From CAZTPJ01 sp964614515 (lineage in GTDB: Bacteria; Planctomycetota; Phycisphaerae; Phycisphaerales; UBA1924), in assembly GCA_964614515.1 (NCBI GenBank), contig CAZTPJ010000005.1, positions 1-64,000 on the forward strand: 64,000 bases of DNA. The letters are read 5' to 3'. Within the stretch, counting starts at the first letter, position 1. Each line of letters starts with the position of its first letter. Made by a program: the position numbers and the translations under genes. The notes under the pieces are model-generated. The model searched no databases, had not been told where the DNA came from, and saw only the letters and a list, made by a program, of their open reading frames with translations. This document shows, piece by piece, positions 8,184 to 17,377 of the stretch.

Positions 8184-9608
8184 GTGCCAACACCACCACC
8201 TGCCTGTGGCCCGAGAACACGCGCGATCGCATGTGCGCTCATTCCATCGCGCCGAGGGCTGCTGATCGCATTGTCGTTGTGGCTCGTGATGGCGCTGCTG
8301 CTCGCCGCGATGCAGGCGGTCGCGTGGCTTGATCTGACGCGCGTGCCCGGCGCCACATGGTTCGCTGAACATTCGTTCGGCAAGCCGATGGCCAACTTCG
8401 CGCAGGTCGTGTGCCTGCCCGGGTGGGCGGCGATCAAGATGCTTCCCGGCGGGTGGCCGGCGATGACCGGCTGGCCGATCGTGATCGCCAGCGCGTTGTC
8501 GTCGGCGTTCTGGATCGCGTGTGCGGACCTTGTGCTGCACCTCGGACGCATCGTTCGACGCCGCCATCAGGCCGTCGCGGATCCGCCGCGCTTCAGCCTT
8601 GCACGGCGTCGTTTCCTTGTCGAAGCGCCCTGTTCTGTCATTGGCGTCACGGCGATTGGCGGGGCGTCATACGCCTCGCTAGTTGGCCCATGGTCGCTGC
8701 GCGTGGACCGGATTCGTGTGCCGATCGCGGACCTGCCCACCGCGGCCGAGGGGCTGCGCATCGTGCAGATCACCGACACACACTATGGCCCGCGCGTGCC
8801 GCTGTGGCTGATCCGTGAAGCGGTCGATCGCGCGCTGGCCCTCAAGCCCGACATCATCGCACTCACGGGCGACTATGTTCACTATGAAGCACGGCACATC
8901 AAGGCGGGCGCGGAGGCCTTTCGACCGCTGCTTGACGCCGCGATTCCCACCGTGGGCGTACTGGGCAATCACGACTGGTACGCGGATGGGCAAGCGATGG
9001 CCGCGGCGATGCGCGGCGTTGGCGTTCGCATGATCGACAACGATCGCACCTGGTTCGACATGCGCACGCGGAAGTTCACCGATTCTCCCGCATCACAGCA
9101 CGCGATCTGCTTCGCCGGCGTGGGCGACCTGATGACACACATCGTCGATGTCCGTGCGGCGCTTTCGGGCGTGGATCCCGCCATGCCGCGCATCCTGCTC
9201 GCCCACGAGCCGGACACGCTGGAACTGCCCGCGTTGTCCGGTGGATCCGGCGCATGGCTCGCCCATGTTCGACGCGGGCGCAAGACTGTTCGCGACTTCA
9301 CGCCCGAGTATGGCCAAGGCATCGCCGAAGGGAACACGCACACCAACCAGCCGACGCCGCGCCTGGACCTGGCACTCTGCGGCCACACGCACGGCGGTCA
9401 GGTTCGTTTGCCGATCATCGGCGCGCCGCTGGTTCCCAGCAGTTTCGGTGAGAAGTACGCGGGCGGGCTTGTGGCCGGGCCGACGTGCCCCGTGGTCATC
9501 TCGCGCGGCGTGGGCATGTCGATCCTGCCGATTCGGATTGGCGTCCCACCAGAGATCACCGAGATCACGTTGACCCGTGCCAGCGCAGCGACCAATCGCG
9601 TCGAGTAG
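8184..9608 (+). CDS. Membrane-anchored metallophosphoesterase (YaeI/YkuE-like)
   Basis: About 474 residues. The N-terminal region has two or three hydrophobic segments (LLIALSLWLVMALLLAA first), then the calcineurin-like phosphoesterase domain. Metal ligands are all present in order: QITDTHYG, LTGDYVH, LGNHDWY, LAHEPD and CGHTHGGQ. The extended HTHGGQ form and the YaeI/YkuE-like layout suggest a UDP-sugar or phospholipid pyrophosphatase-type enzyme, but substrate is not decidable from sequence. The start is uncertain: TTG at 8169 lies inside a terminator hairpin, GTG at 8184 is taken here, and an ATG at 8289 would remove part of the first membrane helix. Confidence 0.85.
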   Translation: MPTPPPACGPRTRAIACALIPSRRGLLIALSLWLVMALLLAAMQAVAWLDLTRVPGATWFAEHSFGKPMANFAQVVCLPGWAAIKMLPGGWPAMTGWPIVIASALSSAFWIACADLVLHLGRIVRRRHQAVADPPRFSLARRRFLVEAPCSVIGVTAIGGASYASLVGPWSLRVDRIRVPIADLPTAAEGLRIVQITDTHYGPRVPLWLIREAVDRALALKPDIIALTGDYVHYEARHIKAGAEAFRPLLDAAIPTVGVLGNHDWYADGQAMAAAMRGVGVRMIDNDRTWFDMRTRKFTDSPASQHAICFAGVGDLMTHIVDVRAALSGVDPAMPRILLAHEPDTLELPALSGGSGAWLAHVRRGRKTVRDFTPEYGQGIAEGNTHTNQPTPRLDLALCGHTHGGQVRLPIIGAPLVPSSFGEKYAGGLVAGPTCPVVISRGVGMSILPIRIGVPPEITEITLTRASAATNRVE

Positions 9609-9710
9609 ACACCATCGGCGGCTACCGCTTCGTCATGATCGCTGCAAGCCGTTTCCGGCGATACACTCATGCCTTGTTGGGCTCTTCGCGTCCACTTTGA
9701 AGGAGAACGC

Positions 9711-9887
9711 ATGGCCGATCACACGACGAATAAGTTGCTGCTTGTCATCATCGCGATCTTGCTGCCGCCGCTGGCCGTGGGGCTTGTCAAGGGAATCGGC
9801 GGACACTTGATTCTGAACATCGTGTTGTGCCTTCTCTTCTGGCTGCCCGGGTTGCTGCATGCGTTGTGGGTCGTGCTGAACCAGTAG
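9711..9887 (+). CDS. YqaE/Pmp3 family small membrane protein
   Basis: 58 residues with two hydrophobic helices. The conserved Pmp3 pattern is clear: LLPPLAVGL in helix 1, then the loop with G and LNIVLCLLFWLPGLLHALWV in helix 2. These small proteins are stress- or membrane-potential-related in other organisms. The ATG at 9711 has AGGAG seven bases upstream. A TACACT at 9662-9667 could be its -10. It stands as a single gene. Confidence 0.9.
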   Translation: MADHTTNKLLLVIIAILLPPLAVGLVKGIGGHLILNIVLCLLFWLPGLLHALWVVLNQ

Positions 9888-9957
9888 GCTGCCGGCCACA
9901 TTCCGTCAATCTGTGAAGCAGCCCTTGCGGCTGAACCGATCGTTCGCTCGCGGCCGA

Positions 9958-9963
9958 TACAAT
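9958..9963 (+). promoter_or_regulatory. Putative -10 element of leaderless DUF202 gene
   Basis: TACAAT (within GATACAAT) ends five bases before the ATG at 9969. No Shine-Dalgarno precedes the ATG. Confidence 0.45.
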
Positions 9964-9968
9964 GCTCC

Positions 9969-10358
9969 ATGAGGCGCCGACCCTATCGCCACGGGCAGAG
10001 ACTGACGCTCGCGGATCACCTCGCGATTGATCGCACGATTCTGTCGAACGAGCGAACCGGCCTGGCCTATGCCCGCACGTCGCTGGCGATGCTCATCGTC
10101 GGCGGCACGTGCCTGAAGTTCTTTGACTCGTGGACCATGTGGGCCATCGGCGGGGTCTTCATCGCCGGCGCACTGCTCGTCGGCGTGCGCGGCGTGATGC
10201 GCTACACGCAGACCGCACAATACCTCGCCGCCGCGCTCGAAGAACAAACCGGCGCGCCGGACCATCCGCTCAAGGAAGCCGTCAGGGAGTCACACAAGGA
10301 GCCCGCTGAGTCTCCCGCTAAGAAACCGCAGGCGACAACGGCCACCACCAAAGAATGA
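9969..10358 (+). CDS. DUF202 (YidH-like) membrane protein
   Basis: 129 residues. The DUF202 signature is LSNERTGLAYARTSLAML followed by a second helix at about residues 55-75. The charged N-terminus and a Lys/Glu/Pro-rich C-terminal tail are soluble. The family is of unknown function. The last 41 bases overlap the 3' end of the SLC13 transporter gene, which is on the other strand, so the two transcripts are complementary there. Confidence 0.85.
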   Translation: MRRRPYRHGQRLTLADHLAIDRTILSNERTGLAYARTSLAMLIVGGTCLKFFDSWTMWAIGGVFIAGALLVGVRGVMRYTQTAQYLAAALEEQTGAPDHPLKEAVRESHKEPAESPAKKPQATTATTKE

Positions 10359-12114
10359 CCGGCCACACGACCACGATCATCACGATTGTCATCGGCACGC
10401 CAAGCCGCGCATAGTCTCCAAAGCGATACCCGCCCGGACCCATCACCAGCGTGTTGGATTGATGCCCGATCGGCGTGAGGAACGCCGCGGAACACCCGAT
10501 GGCCGTCGCCATCAGAAACGGATCAGGTGAACAGTCCAGTCCGACGGCCAGTCGCAGGGCAATGGGCGCCATGAGCACCGCGGCCGCGGCGTTATTGATG
10601 ATGTCAGACAATGTCATGCATGTGACGAGCAACATGCCCAGCGCGAGCCACGGCGGCACGCCGCTGGCGACGTCGAGCATGAGCGTGGCGACGCGATCGG
10701 CCGTGCCCGTGGCTTCAAGCGCTTCGCCCAGCGGCAACATGGCGCCCAGGAGGACGATCACGGGCCACTCGATCGCTCCATAGGCATCGCGCAGCGTCAC
10801 GAGTTTCGTCATCACCATCGCAAAGGCGCACGCGCTGAGCGCCACCGCCGCCGACGTCACACCGAACAACATCAGGGACATCGCCGCCACAAGCAGACCG
10901 GCCGCGAGCACAATGCGCCGCGGCTTGCCCAGCCCCACATCCCGCGCCGCCAGCGGAAGACACCCGATCGTCGCCAGCGTCGTCGGCATCGCCTCAGCAT
11001 CACCCTGGAACAACAGGATGTCGCCGGGTTTGATCGACTCATCGCGCAGCCGCTTCTTGATGCGCCGGCCCTGACGCGCGAGGCCCAGCAGGTTCAGGCC
11101 GTAACGCTGGCGCAGACTGATCTGCACCGGCGTGCGACCGGCGAGGAGACTATCAGACTGGACCACGGCCTCGGTCAGCGCGATCTGCCGGGACTTGACG
11201 AACTCCTCATCGAGTTCGGCCGCGCCCTCCACTTCCAGCCCAAGCGAATCGGCCAGTGACTTGATCTCTTCACTGTCGCCCTCGACGGCGAGGATGTCGC
11301 CCGCGCGAAGTTTCATGTTCGGACGAGGCATCGTCAACTGCCGATCATTCCGCCCCCCACGCGCAAGCCCGATCACCACCACGTCCGCTTCCTGTTTATG
11401 CATCAGGTCACGCACGGTCATTCCCACGGCCTTCCCATCCTCCGGCACGACCAGTTCCGAGACATAGGCATCAACCTGAAACATGGATGCACTCGATGCC
11501 GACGCCTCGCGCCGCGGCAGCAGTCGCCATCCCACAGACCCAAAAAACGCCACACCCGCCAGCGCCACCGCACACCCCACCGGCGCGAAATCAAACAACC
11601 GAAACGGCGAACCCACCGCATCGGCGCGATACGTCGAGACGATCAGGTTTGCCGGCGTGCCGATGAGCGTCTGCATTCCGCCCAGCAGCGACGCGAACGC
11701 CAGCGGCATCAGCAGGAACGATGGCGAACGCCCCGCGCGACGCGCAGCCTGAATCGCAACAGGAAGCAGAATCGACAACGCGCCCACATTGTTCATAAAC
11801 GCCGACAACACCACGGCCGCACCTGTAAACGCGAACACTTGAACCGTGGCCGAAGTCCCCAGCACGCCAAGCCGCGAGCCGATGAGCGACACCACGCCGG
11901 AACCCTGAAGCCCTCGCGACACCACCAGCACGGCCGCCACGCTGATTACCGCCGGATGACCAAACCCCGCAAACGCCCGATCCGCCGGAACCACGCCCAC
12001 AAGCGTCAACGACAAGAGCACCAGCAGCGCCACCACGTCATAGCGCCATCGCCCCCACACAAACAACACCAGCGCCACAAGCAATCCGGCACAAAGCAGA
12101 ATCTGGTGCGTCAT
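10318..12114 (-). CDS. SLC13/DASS-type permease with two TrkA-C domains
   Basis: 598 residues. A polytopic membrane protein that fits the divalent anion:Na+ symporter superfamily. N-terminal helices include LLVALVLFVWGRWRYDVVALLVLL. A scaffold half ends near LGGMQTLIGTPANLIVSTYR, where the TPxN-type signature is present. Two cytoplasmic RCK-C/TrkA-C modules (about residues 210-370, with LRAGDILAVEGD and IKPGDILLFQGD) split the membrane halves, and the C-terminal half has LTPIGHQSNTLVMGPGGY. Such permeases transport sulfate, dicarboxylates or related anions; the substrate is unclear. The ATG at 12114 has GGGAG upstream. A TATACT about 30 bases upstream is a possible -10. Divergent from the HMG-CoA lyase gene. 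Confidence 0.88.
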   Translation of the reverse strand: MTHQILLCAGLLVALVLFVWGRWRYDVVALLVLLSLTLVGVVPADRAFAGFGHPAVISVAAVLVVSRGLQGSGVVSLIGSRLGVLGTSATVQVFAFTGAAVVLSAFMNNVGALSILLPVAIQAARRAGRSPSFLLMPLAFASLLGGMQTLIGTPANLIVSTYRADAVGSPFRLFDFAPVGCAVALAGVAFFGSVGWRLLPRREASASSASMFQVDAYVSELVVPEDGKAVGMTVRDLMHKQEADVVVIGLARGGRNDRQLTMPRPNMKLRAGDILAVEGDSEEIKSLADSLGLEVEGAAELDEEFVKSRQIALTEAVVQSDSLLAGRTPVQISLRQRYGLNLLGLARQGRRIKKRLRDESIKPGDILLFQGDAEAMPTTLATIGCLPLAARDVGLGKPRRIVLAAGLLVAAMSLMLFGVTSAAVALSACAFAMVMTKLVTLRDAYGAIEWPVIVLLGAMLPLGEALEATGTADRVATLMLDVASGVPPWLALGMLLVTCMTLSDIINNAAAAVLMAPIALRLAVGLDCSPDPFLMATAIGCSAAFLTPIGHQSNTLVMGPGGYRFGDYARLGVPMTIVMIVVVWPVILWWWPLSPAVS

Positions 12115-12249
12115 GTGATGAAACTCCCGCGGCCGGTGAAGGGGCAGTATACCGGCGCGGCACGCCGCGATCCCCAGGGGTGCGTTCGATTCACTCAAAC
12201 CCACTGCGATACTGGTCCGGGCGGGACTCGCGCCGTAGCATGAGCCACG

Positions 12250-13185
12250 ATGCCCGGGCACGTCCGCATCACCGATGTCGCTCCCCGCGATGGCCTTCAG
12301 AACGAAGCCGCGACCATCTCCACGCCCGACAAGATCCGGCTCATTCGCGCCTTGTGCGCCACCGGCGTTGAAGAAGTCGAGGCCACCAGTTTCGTCTCGC
12401 CAAAGTGGGTGCCGCAACTGGCCGATGGGCCGGAAGTGCTCGCGGCCGTGGCCCACATCTCGCCGCGACCGATCATCTCCGCGCTTGTTCCCAACGTTCA
12501 CGGGATGGATGCGGCCCTGCGCGTCAATGAACGCGCGTATGCGGAAACGGGACGCGTGGTGATCGACAAGATCGCGGTCTTCACGGCCGCGAGCGAGACC
12601 TTCACGAAGAAGAACACCAACGCGACGATCGCGGAGACGATCGAGCGGTTTCGCCCCGTGGTGGTGCTTGCGCGCAAGCATGCGCTGCTGGTGCGGGCGT
12701 ATGTATCGTGCGTGATTGCGTGTCCGTTTGAAGGGCCGACGCCGCCATCGAGCGTGGCGCGCGTCGCGTCCATGCTCGCGGACCTTGGCGTGGATGAGAT
12801 CGACCTTGGGGACACGATCGGCGCGGGCGAGCCGGCGACTGTGACGGCCATGCTCACCGCCGCGATGGCTGCGCCGGGCGCGGCGAACAACGCCGAACTT
12901 GCCTGGACGCTGCATCTGCACGACACGTTCGGGCGTGCACTCGCGTGCGTGAAGGCCGCGCTCGATGTGGGCATTCGTTCGTTCGACGGCGCGGCCGGGG
13001 GTCTGGGCGGCTGTCCATACGCGGGAACGCCTGATCGCCGCGCGCCGGGGAACATCTCAACCACCGCGCTTGTCGGCGCGATCCACGACGCGAGATACGA
13101 AACGAGCGTCAATCGCGAGGCGCTGAATCGCGCGAGCGAACTCGCGTCGAACCTCGCCTCCCGAGCACGGGAAGCCGCGCGATGA
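12250..13185 (+). CDS. Hydroxymethylglutaryl-CoA lyase family enzyme
   Basis: 311 residues. HMG-CoA lyase splits HMG-CoA to acetyl-CoA and acetoacetate, the last step of leucine breakdown. The HMGL-type TIM barrel starts with ITDVAPRDGLQNE (metal-binding Asp and catalytic Arg of the family). It continues with EEVEATSFVSPKWVPQLAD and ISALVPNVHGMDAAL. Further on are the metal-ligand segment LHLHDTFGRAL and the glycine-rich loop with the reactive Cys, AAGGLGGCPYA. These separate it from isopropylmalate synthase. The gene overlaps the next ORF by four bases (ATGA), so it is the first gene of a three-gene operon with two enoyl-CoA hydratases. The carboxylase and acyl-CoA dehydrogenase of the leucine pathway are not in this window. 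Confidence 0.9.
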   Translation: MPGHVRITDVAPRDGLQNEAATISTPDKIRLIRALCATGVEEVEATSFVSPKWVPQLADGPEVLAAVAHISPRPIISALVPNVHGMDAALRVNERAYAETGRVVIDKIAVFTAASETFTKKNTNATIAETIERFRPVVVLARKHALLVRAYVSCVIACPFEGPTPPSSVARVASMLADLGVDEIDLGDTIGAGEPATVTAMLTAAMAAPGAANNAELAWTLHLHDTFGRALACVKAALDVGIRSFDGAAGGLGGCPYAGTPDRRAPGNISTTALVGAIHDARYETSVNREALNRASELASNLASRAREAAR

Positions 13186-13925
13186 TCCAGGTTGAACCGC
13201 TTGGCGACGTCGCGGTGATTCGTCTCGATCGACCCGAAAAGCGCAACGCGCTGACGCCGAAGATGCTCGCATCGCTTCGCGGCGCGGTCGATCGGGCATC
13301 TTCCGCTCGCGCCATTGTGCTTTCCGGCGTGGGCGATGTCTTCTGTGCCGGCTTTGACCTGTCGCTCTGCCGTGATGACGAAGTCGCATTGACGAACTTG
13401 CTCGAAGGACTCTCGCGCGCGATTCGTTCGCTGCGCACCGCGCCGTGTCCCGTGGTTGTCTCCGCGCATGGCGCGGCCATCGCGGGCGGGTGCGCTTTGC
13501 TCGGCGGCGCGGACTTCGTCATCACGAACACCGCCGCAAAACTCGGCTATCCCGTGCTGCGACTTGGCATCTCCCCGGCCGTGTCGTATCCAACGCTCGC
13601 CGCCGCGATCGGCCATGGACCGGCGCGGGCGAGATTGCTCGATCCTCACCTTATCTCTGGCGAAGCAGCAATGCGCATCGGCCTGGTTCACGAGTGTGTT
13701 GAATCTCCGGCGGCGTGCGAAGCCCGCGCGATCGCCCTCGCGCACAATCTCGCGGAAAAGCCCCCGCACGCACTCGCGTACACCAAGCGATGGCTCGACA
13801 CGCTCGCGGACCTTGACAACGATGCTGCGTATGAAGCCGCGCTCGCCGCATCGCTCGCGTGTGTCGGGTCGCCCGAGCAGCAGGAGCGCCTCGCGGCGAT
13901 GTGGAGCAAGGAGGGCACATCATGA
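13182..13925 (+). CDS. Enoyl-CoA hydratase/isomerase family protein (first copy)
   Basis: 247 residues, crotonase fold. The start VAVIRLDRPEKRNALTPKML, the oxyanion-hole segments VFCAGFDLSL and VVVSAHGAAIAGGCALLGG, and the C-terminal helices are typical. At the two usual catalytic Glu sites the sequence reads FVITNTAAKLGYPVLRLGISP; no obvious Glu is in the family positions, so the activity could differ from a plain hydratase. Overlaps the HMG-CoA lyase stop and the next start by ATGA pairs, so translation is probably coupled. A role in branched-chain acyl-CoA breakdown is inferred from the operon. Confidence 0.85.
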   Translation: MIQVEPLGDVAVIRLDRPEKRNALTPKMLASLRGAVDRASSARAIVLSGVGDVFCAGFDLSLCRDDEVALTNLLEGLSRAIRSLRTAPCPVVVSAHGAAIAGGCALLGGADFVITNTAAKLGYPVLRLGISPAVSYPTLAAAIGHGPARARLLDPHLISGEAAMRIGLVHECVESPAACEARAIALAHNLAEKPPHALAYTKRWLDTLADLDNDAAYEAALAASLACVGSPEQQERLAAMWSKEGTS

Positions 13926-14683
13926 GTGATCTGGTCACACTCCGTTTCTCCGGCGGCATTGGCACACTCACGCTCCATCGTCCCGATGCGCGCAATGCGC
14001 TCTCGCTTGATCTGCTTCAGGCGATGCTTGATCGCCTCAAGCAATGCGCGGCGGACGATGCCTGCCGCGTGCTTGTCATCACCGGCGAAGGCAAGTCATT
14101 CTGCGCCGGCATGGACCTCAAGGCGGTGACATCCGATCAGGGCCTCGCCGCGGGTTTGCATGCCGAACTGCTGCACGCGCTCGCCTCCGTCACGCTCGCG
14201 CTGCGAACGCTCCCGGCCGTCACGCTGGCAAAGGTCAACGGCGCGGCCATCGGCGGCGGGTGCGGCCTCGCGTGTGCGTGCGACCTGGCCATCACACACG
14301 ATGATTCGAAAATGGGGTTTCCGGAAGTGGATCTTGGGGTCGGCCCGGCCGTGGTCGCGCCGTGGGTTGTGAAGAAGATCGGCGCGGGTCAGGCCCGTGC
14401 GGTGCTGCTGCGCGGCGGATTGATGTCGGGCAAAGAGGCCCACGCGATTGGAATCGTCGATCACCGCGTCGAGTCGCGCGAAGGGCTTGATGCCGCCGCC
14501 GATGCCATCGCCACTCGACTCGCATCCGCCGGTCCGGCCGCAATGCGCGCCACCAAGGAACTCCTCAATCGACTCGATGGATCGACGGATGAGTCTGTGC
14601 TTCGCCGCGCGGCCGATTTGTCCGCACAGGTACTCGCGATGCCGCAGACGCAGGCGACGCTGCGTGCGAAGTTCAGCCAGTGA
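13922..14683 (+). CDS. Enoyl-CoA hydratase/isomerase family protein (second copy)
   Basis: 253 residues. Crotonase family with LTLHRPDARNALSLDLL, SFCAGMDLKAV, KVNGAAIGGGCGLACACDLAI and GFPEVDLGVGP. The Glu in FPEVDLG matches one conserved catalytic site, so this copy looks more like an active hydratase than its neighbour. Methylglutaconyl-CoA hydratase would fit with an HMG-CoA lyase next door, which is an inference. The start overlaps the preceding stop (ATGA). Confidence 0.86.
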   Translation: MSDLVTLRFSGGIGTLTLHRPDARNALSLDLLQAMLDRLKQCAADDACRVLVITGEGKSFCAGMDLKAVTSDQGLAAGLHAELLHALASVTLALRTLPAVTLAKVNGAAIGGGCGLACACDLAITHDDSKMGFPEVDLGVGPAVVAPWVVKKIGAGQARAVLLRGGLMSGKEAHAIGIVDHRVESREGLDAAADAIATRLASAGPAAMRATKELLNRLDGSTDESVLRRAADLSAQVLAMPQTQATLRAKFSQ

Positions 14684-14728
14684 ACACACACAGGCCAAGC
14701 GCCGGTACCAGCGCTAAAAAATACTGCT

Positions 14729-16024
14729 TCAGTTCAAATCCGCGCACGCCCAGTTCACGCCGCCGCGAGACTTCACCGGCGCGAGCAGATGGACGCGAAT
14801 CTCCGCGTCGAGCAGGTGTCGCACATGCGAAATCTGATCGGTAATCAAATGCAGCATGGGCTTGGCGGTTGTTCGAGCGAAATGAACGCTTGGCTCGGCC
14901 GCGGCGATCAATCCCAAGTGTGCCCGCGACCAGGCGCAGGCGGTCATGAGTTGGGCGATGGCCCGCGCTTCGGCGGCTTCGCCATCCTTGCCCGCCAGCG
15001 CGAGCAGATGCAGACCCCCGCGAACATCCACGGCGAACTCAACTCCCTCCGCATGGGGACATCGCACGCTCAGCGATGTCAGGTCGCCGCCGACGGTCAC
15101 CGCGAGCGAACTTGGCGTGGGCACGCCGGCCGTCTCCCCGCGTTCGGAGCCGAGGATCGGCGCGGCGTCGCGTCCGGGCACGCCGAGTCTTCGTTCGCGC
15201 GATGGGCTGGCTGGCGCAGCGTGACGCGTCGCGCCGCCGGTTTCGAGCAGGCGGACAAACTCGGCGGGCGTGACGCCCGGTCCGGTGTACATCGTGGTCA
15301 CCCCGCGCAGGGGTTCCGCCGACGCCGGCACGAGCGACAGCCGCCGCCCAAGAAACGCATCCGCGCAGCGAACGATCTTGTCAGCCGCACGCGCCGCGCA
15401 CTCGACCCTGCGATCAAGGACCATCAGCGCGAGTTCCTGCTGTGGCGACATGATGCCCGCCAAGGTCTTGATCGCGCGATACGCCGCGACGACCGACGCC
15501 TCGTCCGCCGACGTGGCAATCGTCACGCGCGTGCCCTGCTTGAGGGTCACGGGGTCCAGCGCAGCCGCGTCATCGACCTCAAGCACCCACTGCATCACGA
15601 TCGGCGCAAGAACGCCGATCGCCTCCGCAAGCGTGCCGCCCGGCCGCACACCGAACTCATCATCCCCGAGTACCGACACCGCGGCGGAACCCGCGAGGCG
15701 ACACACGGCCACGGTCTGATGCACCTGTCCTCGGCGAATCGCTGCCAGCAACAACCCGGCCTCCGGGGAACCGCTCGTCAGGTTGACCACGATGTCCACG
15801 GTACGGGCGCGAGGGCCAGATGGCTCCAGACGTGGATTTGGAAGGGTTGGCGCGTGCGGCGCATCGTCTGCCATGTCGCCCCCGAGGAAGAGATCCGTGA
15901 GGGCATCATACTCGTCGGCGGGTAGATCGGCGGTCTCTCGGCGCGGAAAATGCGCTGAACCTGCTCCGTTGGCAGGTTCTCGCTGTGGGAAACCTCGTCG
16001 AATGGGCGTCTGCTCTTCGGGCAC
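14729..16024 (-). CDS. P-loop-less ParA/MinD/FlhG-like protein
   Basis: 431 residues. Not recognised as a named family, but the segment about residues 75-245 follows the MinD/FlhG fold. DIVVNLTSGSPEAGLLLAA sits where the P-loop should be and has no GKxxxT. The stretch VTIATSADEASVVAAYRAIKTL matches the FlhG switch and helix (TTPEPTAITDAYALIK), and DKIVRCADAFLGRRLSLV matches its C-terminal helix. The nucleotide-binding motifs are absent, so it should be inactive as an ATPase. About residues 245-431 form a second, unrecognised domain. The start is GTG at 16024, with GGAG nearby. It lies 33 bases after the parA-like gene, so the two are probably co-expressed. Confidence 0.6.
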   Translation of the reverse strand: MPEEQTPIRRGFPQREPANGAGSAHFPRRETADLPADEYDALTDLFLGGDMADDAPHAPTLPNPRLEPSGPRARTVDIVVNLTSGSPEAGLLLAAIRRGQVHQTVAVCRLAGSAAVSVLGDDEFGVRPGGTLAEAIGVLAPIVMQWVLEVDDAAALDPVTLKQGTRVTIATSADEASVVAAYRAIKTLAGIMSPQQELALMVLDRRVECAARAADKIVRCADAFLGRRLSLVPASAEPLRGVTTMYTGPGVTPAEFVRLLETGGATRHAAPASPSRERRLGVPGRDAAPILGSERGETAGVPTPSSLAVTVGGDLTSLSVRCPHAEGVEFAVDVRGGLHLLALAGKDGEAAEARAIAQLMTACAWSRAHLGLIAAAEPSVHFARTTAKPMLHLITDQISHVRHLLDAEIRVHLLAPVKSRGGVNWACADLN

Positions 16025-16057
16025 TCTTCTTTGCTCCGCTCGACGTGCGATTCGCGT

Positions 16058-17215
16058 TCAGGGCGGCGGTTGGCCGAGCGATGGCCGTGACGCATCCAAC
16101 TCACCCGCGACAGTAGACCGATCAAATCCACCGATGCCGGGACGACCCAGTGAACCCACCCCGGACACGCCGGCGGAAGTGCGCTCGCTTGATTCACTCG
16201 ACATCACGCGGTCAAACATCGAAGATGACGCCTGAGCCTCGGGTGAACTCTCGCGCGAAGGTGGCGGCGCATCATGAGGCTCCCACACATCCCCGCTGCC
16301 GGGAGTGCCCAGGCCCCCATCCGCAGCCGTCTCACGCGGCGACGCCTGCGCGGGAACCGAGTCCCCAAGGCCGTGCGTCAGAATGCGAATGTCCGGCGTC
16401 ATCCCGGCCAGGCCCTCTTCAGAGAGCGAGTCGATCTCGATGCCGGAACGCTCCAGCAGCCACTTGGCGAGCGCCTGATACTGCTGCGTCGCGGACGACT
16501 GCGGGGCGTATTCAACGACAGGCTGACCGAACGAGGCCGCTTCCCGCAGCGCCGGGTCCATGTTGATCACCACGGGAATCACGCGGTTTCCGAACCTGCG
16601 GCGCAGTTCGCTGAGCAGATCTCGGGCGAGCGCGCTCGATTCATCATGCATCGTCGCGAGCAGCCAGGCCGGGGCGCGAGCCCCGAGGCGACGCTCGATC
16701 GAACGCACCGTGTTGATCTGCTTCGTCGCGCCCTGCAGCGAGAAGTAACTCGTTTCGACGGGAATGATGATCTCAGAGGCGGCCGTGATCGCATTGAACG
16801 CCAGAAGGCCAATGGCCGGCGAACAGTCAATGCACGCGATGTCATATCGCGAGGCCACGGTGTCAAGAAACGCCGAGAGCCTTCGTTCCTTGTCCGGACG
16901 CTCGGCCAGGCCGCCGCGCGAGGCTTCAAGCCCGGCGACCCTCATTCGGCTGGGGGCAAGATCAAGGTTTCGACTCACGCGCCACAGCAACCGTGAGACA
17001 TCCACCGTCGCCGGATCGGCCGCGAGCATCGCGTCGCCGATGTCCAAATCGATGCGTTGCTCCGGAATGGCAAGACCGGCGGCACAATGCGACTGGGGAT
17101 CCATGTCCACCAGCAGCGTGCGCAGACCAAGTTTCGCGAAGATTCCCGCGAGATTGATGGATGTGGTGGTCTTCCCACATCCGCCCTTTTGATTGATGAT
17201 CGTGATGGCGCGCAT
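16058..17215 (-). CDS. ParA family ATPase with long C-terminal extension
   Basis: 385 residues. A Walker-type partition ATPase: deviant P-loop NQKGGCGKTTTSINLA, VDMDPQSH, DCSPAIGLLAFNA (Walker B), and the ParA C-terminal helices. About 125 residues beyond the ParA core are Ser/Gly/Pro-rich and look disordered. There is no parB beside it, so this is an orphan ParA that could position something other than the chromosome. Start ATG at 17215; a TTG three bases upstream is the only longer option. The following gene codes for a related protein without a P-loop. Confidence 0.9.
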   Translation of the reverse strand: MRAITIINQKGGCGKTTTSINLAGIFAKLGLRTLLVDMDPQSHCAAGLAIPEQRIDLDIGDAMLAADPATVDVSRLLWRVSRNLDLAPSRMRVAGLEASRGGLAERPDKERRLSAFLDTVASRYDIACIDCSPAIGLLAFNAITAASEIIIPVETSYFSLQGATKQINTVRSIERRLGARAPAWLLATMHDESSALARDLLSELRRRFGNRVIPVVINMDPALREAASFGQPVVEYAPQSSATQQYQALAKWLLERSGIEIDSLSEEGLAGMTPDIRILTHGLGDSVPAQASPRETAADGGLGTPGSGDVWEPHDAPPPSRESSPEAQASSSMFDRVMSSESSERTSAGVSGVGSLGRPGIGGFDRSTVAGELDASRPSLGQPPP

Positions 17216-17377
17216 CAACGGAATCCAAGCCCGTCATCCCGGTGGAGCGACATTCTCCCCGTGGACACCCTCCGACTCCGCCCGATGACTCGAACCACCC
17301 CGTCTATCGGTTCCGCATCACGGATTCCTTCAAAGCTCTTGAAATCCGAAGAGGATTCAGGGGAGTACGGGGGGCGT

